From: Pseudeuparius sepicola
Lineage: Eukaryota > Arthropoda > Insecta > Coleoptera > Anthribidae
Direction of reading: 5' to 3'
NCBI GenBank assembly: GCA_963920635.1
Contig: OY987308.1
Span: 22,783,096 to 22,847,095 of the forward strand
DNA length: 64,000 nt
Shown: positions 60,066 through 64,000 of the stretch, in pieces
Position numbering within the stretch: the stretch's first letter is position 1
How the letters are laid out: every line of letters begins with the position of its first letter
Notes under the pieces: model-generated
Seen by the model: the letters and a program-made list of their open reading frames with translations, nothing else
Database searches by the model: none
What the model was told of the DNA's origin: nothing
Translations under genes and position numbers: made by a program

Positions 60066-60232
60066 CTTTTATTTTCAATGTGTAAATAGGAAAGTTATCC
60101 ATGAAAATATGGTTGTTGTCTGAAAGAGATTTTGACAATAAAAAAACAAAATTCAGGATACGCTACTCATTTGATAGACAACAGTCATATTTTTAAAGAT
60201 AATTTTTCTATTTTACACATTGAAAATAAAAG
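60066..60232. mobile_element. Palindromic MITE, 167 bp
   Basis: Begins CTTTTATTTTCAATGTGTAAA and ends with its exact complement. The arms pair for about 60 bases with some mismatches. Confidence 0.75.
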
Positions 60233-61251
60233 AAAATAACGCCGCATATGGTTTACGATCATTGTATGGCCCTGGAACCTCCTCTATCAATTATTTTTGA
60301 ATACAGTATATTTAATTTTATTTATGACATTTTTACGGAAGATCGAAAATTCGACAAAAAAAATTCGTTGCCAGCGCCATCGTGCGCAAGAGCCCAAGAG
60401 AATTTGAATAATTACCAACGTAGAATGCGGAAAATGGAGACTAAACCCGCTAGCGGAGTGTATAAAGTTGCATATGCACGCCATCGCGCCGTCTCTCTCT
60501 TGCTTTATGCCATCTAAATAGAAAGTACAAAAGAAAGTTCACTTTCCCTTTCAACAGAACGTAAAAATTCTGCACAGTTCGCGCTTCGAGTTGCCACCAG
60601 TGGCGCAACCGCTGGGAGTATACTTTAAATCTTACCTAACATTAGTTATAAGTACGTTTTTTTGAAATCAATAGTCGTAACTGACAACATCAATAGTCGT
60701 AACTGACAACAGTGACAACTACGGTGCTCTGCAGTAGATCGTGTAGGAACAAACAGTGTCGCCAACTTGGTATCAACAACTAGCGAAATCTGTGTATTAC
60801 CTACGCCTATGGGACACTGATTAGCCGCTTGGCAGAACGTCATTTTTACATTATTGTTGTAATTTTGCGGGAAGAGGCTATCGACCCGAAGATTTGTTGT
60901 TAAAAGGCAATTAATAAAGCGGCGGTAGTATTTCTTTGTTACGAAAACCCATCTAAGAACACTCTCGCCCAAAATCCAACGGTGTACCATTGATCCAAGA
61001 TGACCGAGTGTTTTAATTTGGAACTGTAGGTCGCAGGATGGAGTAACTGTGGGACCGGTATGGCAAGGTCTATTATTAGGATTCGGGTGAAAGTGATTTT
61101 GCCTAAAAACGAAGAAAGCCCACGCCGTGTTTATATCCACTTTCGTTTTTATTCGGAATAGTTTCAGCATTGTTTGGCACAGTTTACATATTTGGTTTAT
61201 TATGGTTTTAGATGTAGTTTTTTTTCAAAGTTTTTAATAGTTGACTATTAT
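60233..61251. other. Intergenic with an unrecognised 174-codon frame
   Basis: The minus-strand frame 60646-61170 is long for AT-rich DNA (MLKLFRIKTKVDINTAWAFF at the start). It lacks recognisable domains. A short direct duplication (ATAGTCGTAACTGACAACA) lies at 60671-60710 within it. It could be an old transposon gene or chance. Confidence 0.35.
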
Positions 61252-61396
61252 TTACGAAGACGTAGAAGGGCCACGATTTTTTTTTCTAATTGACATTTAT
61301 GCATCTGTCAATTAGTACTTATTATAGTACTAATTGACAGATGTTTCTAACTGTCAATTAGAAAAAAAATTCCGTGGCCTTTCTACGCCTTCGTAA
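61252..61396. mobile_element. Palindromic MITE, 145 bp
   Basis: TTACGAAGACGTAGAAGGGC at the left and the matching complement at the right, with a second inner palindrome CATCTGTCAATTAGTAC...GTACTAATTGACAGATG. Almost every base is paired. Confidence 0.8.
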
Positions 61397-62728
61397 TTTT
61401 TGCACATGTAATTTGTTCTTTTTTTGTTTGGAAAAGTAATGATTATTAAGAGCTTGTAATGTTTTAAAAGAAAATGCTGTTCAGAATACAAAGAAAATTC
61501 TATAGTGTACCTACCTCCTACGTTACAAAACGCGTACGGTATTACCTATTCAAGCAAGCTATTATACTTTGCATTTCTTAAAAATTGAATACACTTATAA
61601 ACACACAATAGACTGTTTGTCTAAACATGAACTATATAATACAAAGCAAACGATGAAATTAAAAACATAATAATAATAAATTTCTTTCAAGACATCATCT
61701 GGATATGCTTTTTGAAATGCTAGGAAGGTTACATATAGACTTTGGGGTTTTATTGTTAACCCCCATTTAAAAGCACCTCTAACGTCGCTGATTTGTATGT
61801 ACAGGGATTCGGATAATATTCTACACCCTTAAATTTTTTGTTTTTAATTTTGGAAATATTGCCACTTTTCCGCACGCGATTGCAGTTGGCTGAACGACGC
61901 GTAGCGGAGACACTTTCCGCAAGAGTTAGGAACACTATTTTTTCTACAAGCGTGCGGAAAAGCAAAGAAATTAAAAGTATACTTTTCCGTACTAGTGCGG
62001 AAAAATACTTTTCCGCACTAGTTTGGAAAAGTGACACTTTCTAAACTAAAAGGCGTGCGGAAAAGTGTACTTTTAGTAGAAAAAATATGTAAATATGAAA
62101 ATTGTATAAAATTTTCTTGCGATTTCAATTGTGAATTCAGAAAAACAAATGAATGTCGCGTTTTGGAGATATAGACAAACACCCTGTATATTTCTAGATT
62201 TTCGAAATCTACGCTTTTTCTGGTCCAACGGAAATAATCTTAACCTCGTAGCTACTTATGACTAAAGTAGGTATAAGTACACACAATATAATAATATCTT
62301 ATATCAAGTGTCCTCAGAAATAAAAAAAGAAAAGTGTGCGTAGGTAATCCATAAGTACCTACCTACTTTGCAAGTTTTTATAACTTTTTAAAATAAATAC
62401 CTATATAGGTACTAATCAAGGCTACCGTTAAAACTTTACATATTGTATTTGATAGGTACCTACTATAGGTAACCGTTTATTTATATTTTAAATCAATGGA
62501 ATATCCTACTATAAATAAACTTATTTGCATTTTAAAAACACCTGTTTTTTAACCGGAAATGCACAAATTATGAATTAAAATGCAGCGGTGCATTAAAAAA
62601 GGCGACTAAATTCCGCTTTCTACCATTTCTAATAATAATCATTTCCTATTATTCTTATTCGACCTTCCGTGTTGCCGATTAACAAGTTCGTTGGGTTCAT
62701 GTGCGTCAATACCGAAATAAACCGACAT
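61397..62728. other. Intergenic with short GCGGAAAAGT repeats
   Basis: 61885-62070 contains six copies, in both orientations, of a GTGCGGAAAAGT motif, some forming CTAGTGCGGAAAA palindromes. An isolated CACCCTGTA terminus is at 62181. No gene. Confidence 0.45.
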
Positions 62729-62843
62729 GTCAGGATGGCCGAGCGGTCTAAGGCGCCAGACTCAAGGTTCACCTTGCCCGACTGTCGGGTTTCGAGCGTT
62801 CTGGTCCACTCTGTGGGCGTGGGTTCGAATCCCACTTCTGACA
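62729..62843 (+). tRNA. tRNA-Leu-CAA: tRNA-Leu(CAA) with a 32-nt intron
   Basis: Acceptor stem GTCAGGA/TTCTGAC with discriminator A. A box TGGCCGAGCGG (62736-62746), B box GGTTCGAATCC (62822-62832). Anticodon arm CCAGA-CTCAAG...T-TCTGG: anticodon CAA at 62763-62765, intron at 62767-62798 in the standard position after base 37. A long variable arm with a GTCC...GGGC stem shows the class II structure expected for leucine. Metazoan tRNA-Leu(CAA) genes characteristically carry an intron here. Confidence 0.96.
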
Positions 62844-62847
62844 TAAC

Positions 62848-62855
62848 TTTTTTTT
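62848..62855 (+). terminator. Pol III terminator
   Basis: Run of eight T residues four bases after the tRNA 3' end. Confidence 0.8.
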
Positions 62856-62904
62856 ATTTTTCCGAACGTCGCCGACTGCCAGCATTGCGGGCCGGTCGAT
62901 AAAA

Positions 62905-63534
62905 ATGAGCGTTGGAAGTTCTGAAGAACTTTTTGGCGTCCTTACGTCACCGGAAAAACCATTAAGAACGAAATCGCCGATAAAACCGACGTGGAAGTCA
63001 ATAAACTCCCGAAATAATATTAAGAAAATCGAAATCGAATCGCCATGGTTATGTATACGCTCGGAAAACAATAACATATCGTTCAGTGAACCTGGCAAAG
63101 TACGGAATAGACGCTGGCGCGTTAAAATTAGGCCTAGACTACGCGGCGTTGCCAAAGCCACGGTAGGAAGGCGTAAACTGCGCGAGCGATCGCGGCGGAA
63201 TCCTCCCCCGGATCTCCGACTTTCGCGGACGTCCGGCAACACTGCCGCCGAAACGGCAAAATCCTGCCGGCGACGCTGTGACCCACATTTCTGGATTAAA
63301 ATCGGAATCCCCAACCGGGACTATGTACAATGGCCCGAGGGTATTTATAAAAAGATCTCGGGAGGCGATGACAGCGCGGCCTTATATCTTTCGGATTCGG
63401 ACGCGTATAAAAAAAAGGGGGTTAGAGAATATATGGTTGTGTCCCCGTGGCGGAACAATAATTATAATAACATCGGATTTTTTTGCCTTGCCCTAGATTT
63501 AACAAAAAAAATTATTTTCGTCGCGAAGAAATAA
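62905..63534 (+). CDS. Unrecognised open frame, possible gene or first exon
   Basis: 209 codons starting in a favourable context (AAAAATGAG), in a GC-richer stretch than its surroundings. The N-terminal part (ELFGVLTSPEKPLRTKSPIK) is plausible protein, the middle is very basic (RRRCDPHFW), and there is an SDSDAYKKKG segment near the end. A competing 181-codon frame runs on the other strand over 62769-63314, so base composition alone may keep both open. GT sites after SFSEPGK would allow the first 65 codons to be a separate exon. No family recognised. Confidence 0.35.
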   Translation: MSVGSSEELFGVLTSPEKPLRTKSPIKPTWKSINSRNNIKKIEIESPWLCIRSENNNISFSEPGKVRNRRWRVKIRPRLRGVAKATVGRRKLRERSRRNPPPDLRLSRTSGNTAAETAKSCRRRCDPHFWIKIGIPNRDYVQWPEGIYKKISGGDDSAALYLSDSDAYKKKGVREYMVVSPWRNNNYNNIGFFCLALDLTKKIIFVAKK

Positions 63535-64000
63535 CAAAAATTATTCCGAGAACCTCATTTCCACAGTTTACAAGCCATTTAGATAAGGCGTAAGCCGAAA
63601 GCGCTCTACCATGCCAATTTAAAGAATATATATTTTTGCACGAAAATACACCTCGCATTTTCATATAATTAGATAAGGTTTCTTAATTTTTAGGTAGGTA
63701 ATATTTTTGTTTTGTTAGGTGTTTAAGTTTTGTTTCCAAAAGATGGCGTTGAATACAAATAATGTGAATAGATAAGGTTAAAACCTAGGAAAAAATTCGA
63801 AGAAGAAGAATCCAAAATTAACCTTCCTTTTGTAGTGTCAATTAATTTGACCTGCAATCAAGCAATAAGTAATAATACCACAACAACGGTCTCAAAATAC
63901 TATTGAAACTGCTTTTATACATATAGACCAAAGTATTATGGATTAAAATTAGTCCATTTTTCCAGTTTTACCTGTTTTACAATAATTAAAAAATGATAAT
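63535..64000. other. AT-rich end of window
   Basis: Nothing recognisable. Confidence 0.4.

Noticed and set aside
1..64000. CRISPR arrays, operons, bacterial-type promoters or ribosome binding sites
   Set aside because: The window is eukaryotic; the tandem arrays have no spacers and the genes are intron-split.

Overview
This window is nuclear DNA from an insect. The evidence is intron-split genes with short exons, metazoan-type DNAJC8, NEK9, Rab and XLF proteins, an intron-containing tRNA-Leu, AT-rich intergenic DNA, and a dense load of small inverted-repeat transposons. A beetle or similar holometabolous insect is plausible, but the sequence alone does not fix the order. All coding models were assembled by hand from exon frames and splice sites.

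Layout. 0-4.4 kb: a 460-bp direct tandem repeat, a palindromic MITE and the DNAJC8 gene (minus). 4.4-12.5 kb: a fragment of an interspersed repeat running straight into a 7.6-kb composite satellite made of a pentamer (AACAC), a hexamer (AACCAC), the pentamer again, then a 20-mer. 12.5-22 kb: no convincing protein gene, but several relics that look histone-derived (histone-type 3' stem-loops, and a TATA plus cap-site promoter inside a pair of 32-bp inverted repeats) and a degenerate 0.9-kb tandem module with conserved splice sites. 22.1-28.3 kb: a 14-exon NEK9-type gene (NimA kinase plus RCC1 propeller, minus). 28.5-33 kb: inverted arrays of a 324-bp satellite around the first exon of a Rab GTPase gene, which runs from 29.9 to 38.0 kb (plus, five exons, ending in a CGC prenylation motif). 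38.2-40.4 kb: an uncharacterised basic, proline-rich protein (plus). 42.3-43.4 kb: NHEJ1/XLF (minus, five exons). 43.4-62.6 kb: mostly transposon remains, including long fold-back elements ending in TACAGGGTG, hAT-like MITEs (one with a perfect 8-bp target duplication), P-element-like elements with a THAP exon, and a 42-bp satellite. 62.7 kb: tRNA-Leu(CAA) with an intron, followed by an open frame of unknown status.

The recognisable genes are unrelated housekeeping functions (splicing co-chaperone, mitotic kinase, membrane traffic, end joining, translation) and do not form a pathway. NEK9 and the Rab gene are arranged head to head. The most noteworthy points are the architecture of the composite satellite, three apparent GC-AG introns (two in the Rab gene), the orphan histone-like signals, and the number of unrelated-looking fold-back elements with the same 9-bp terminus.
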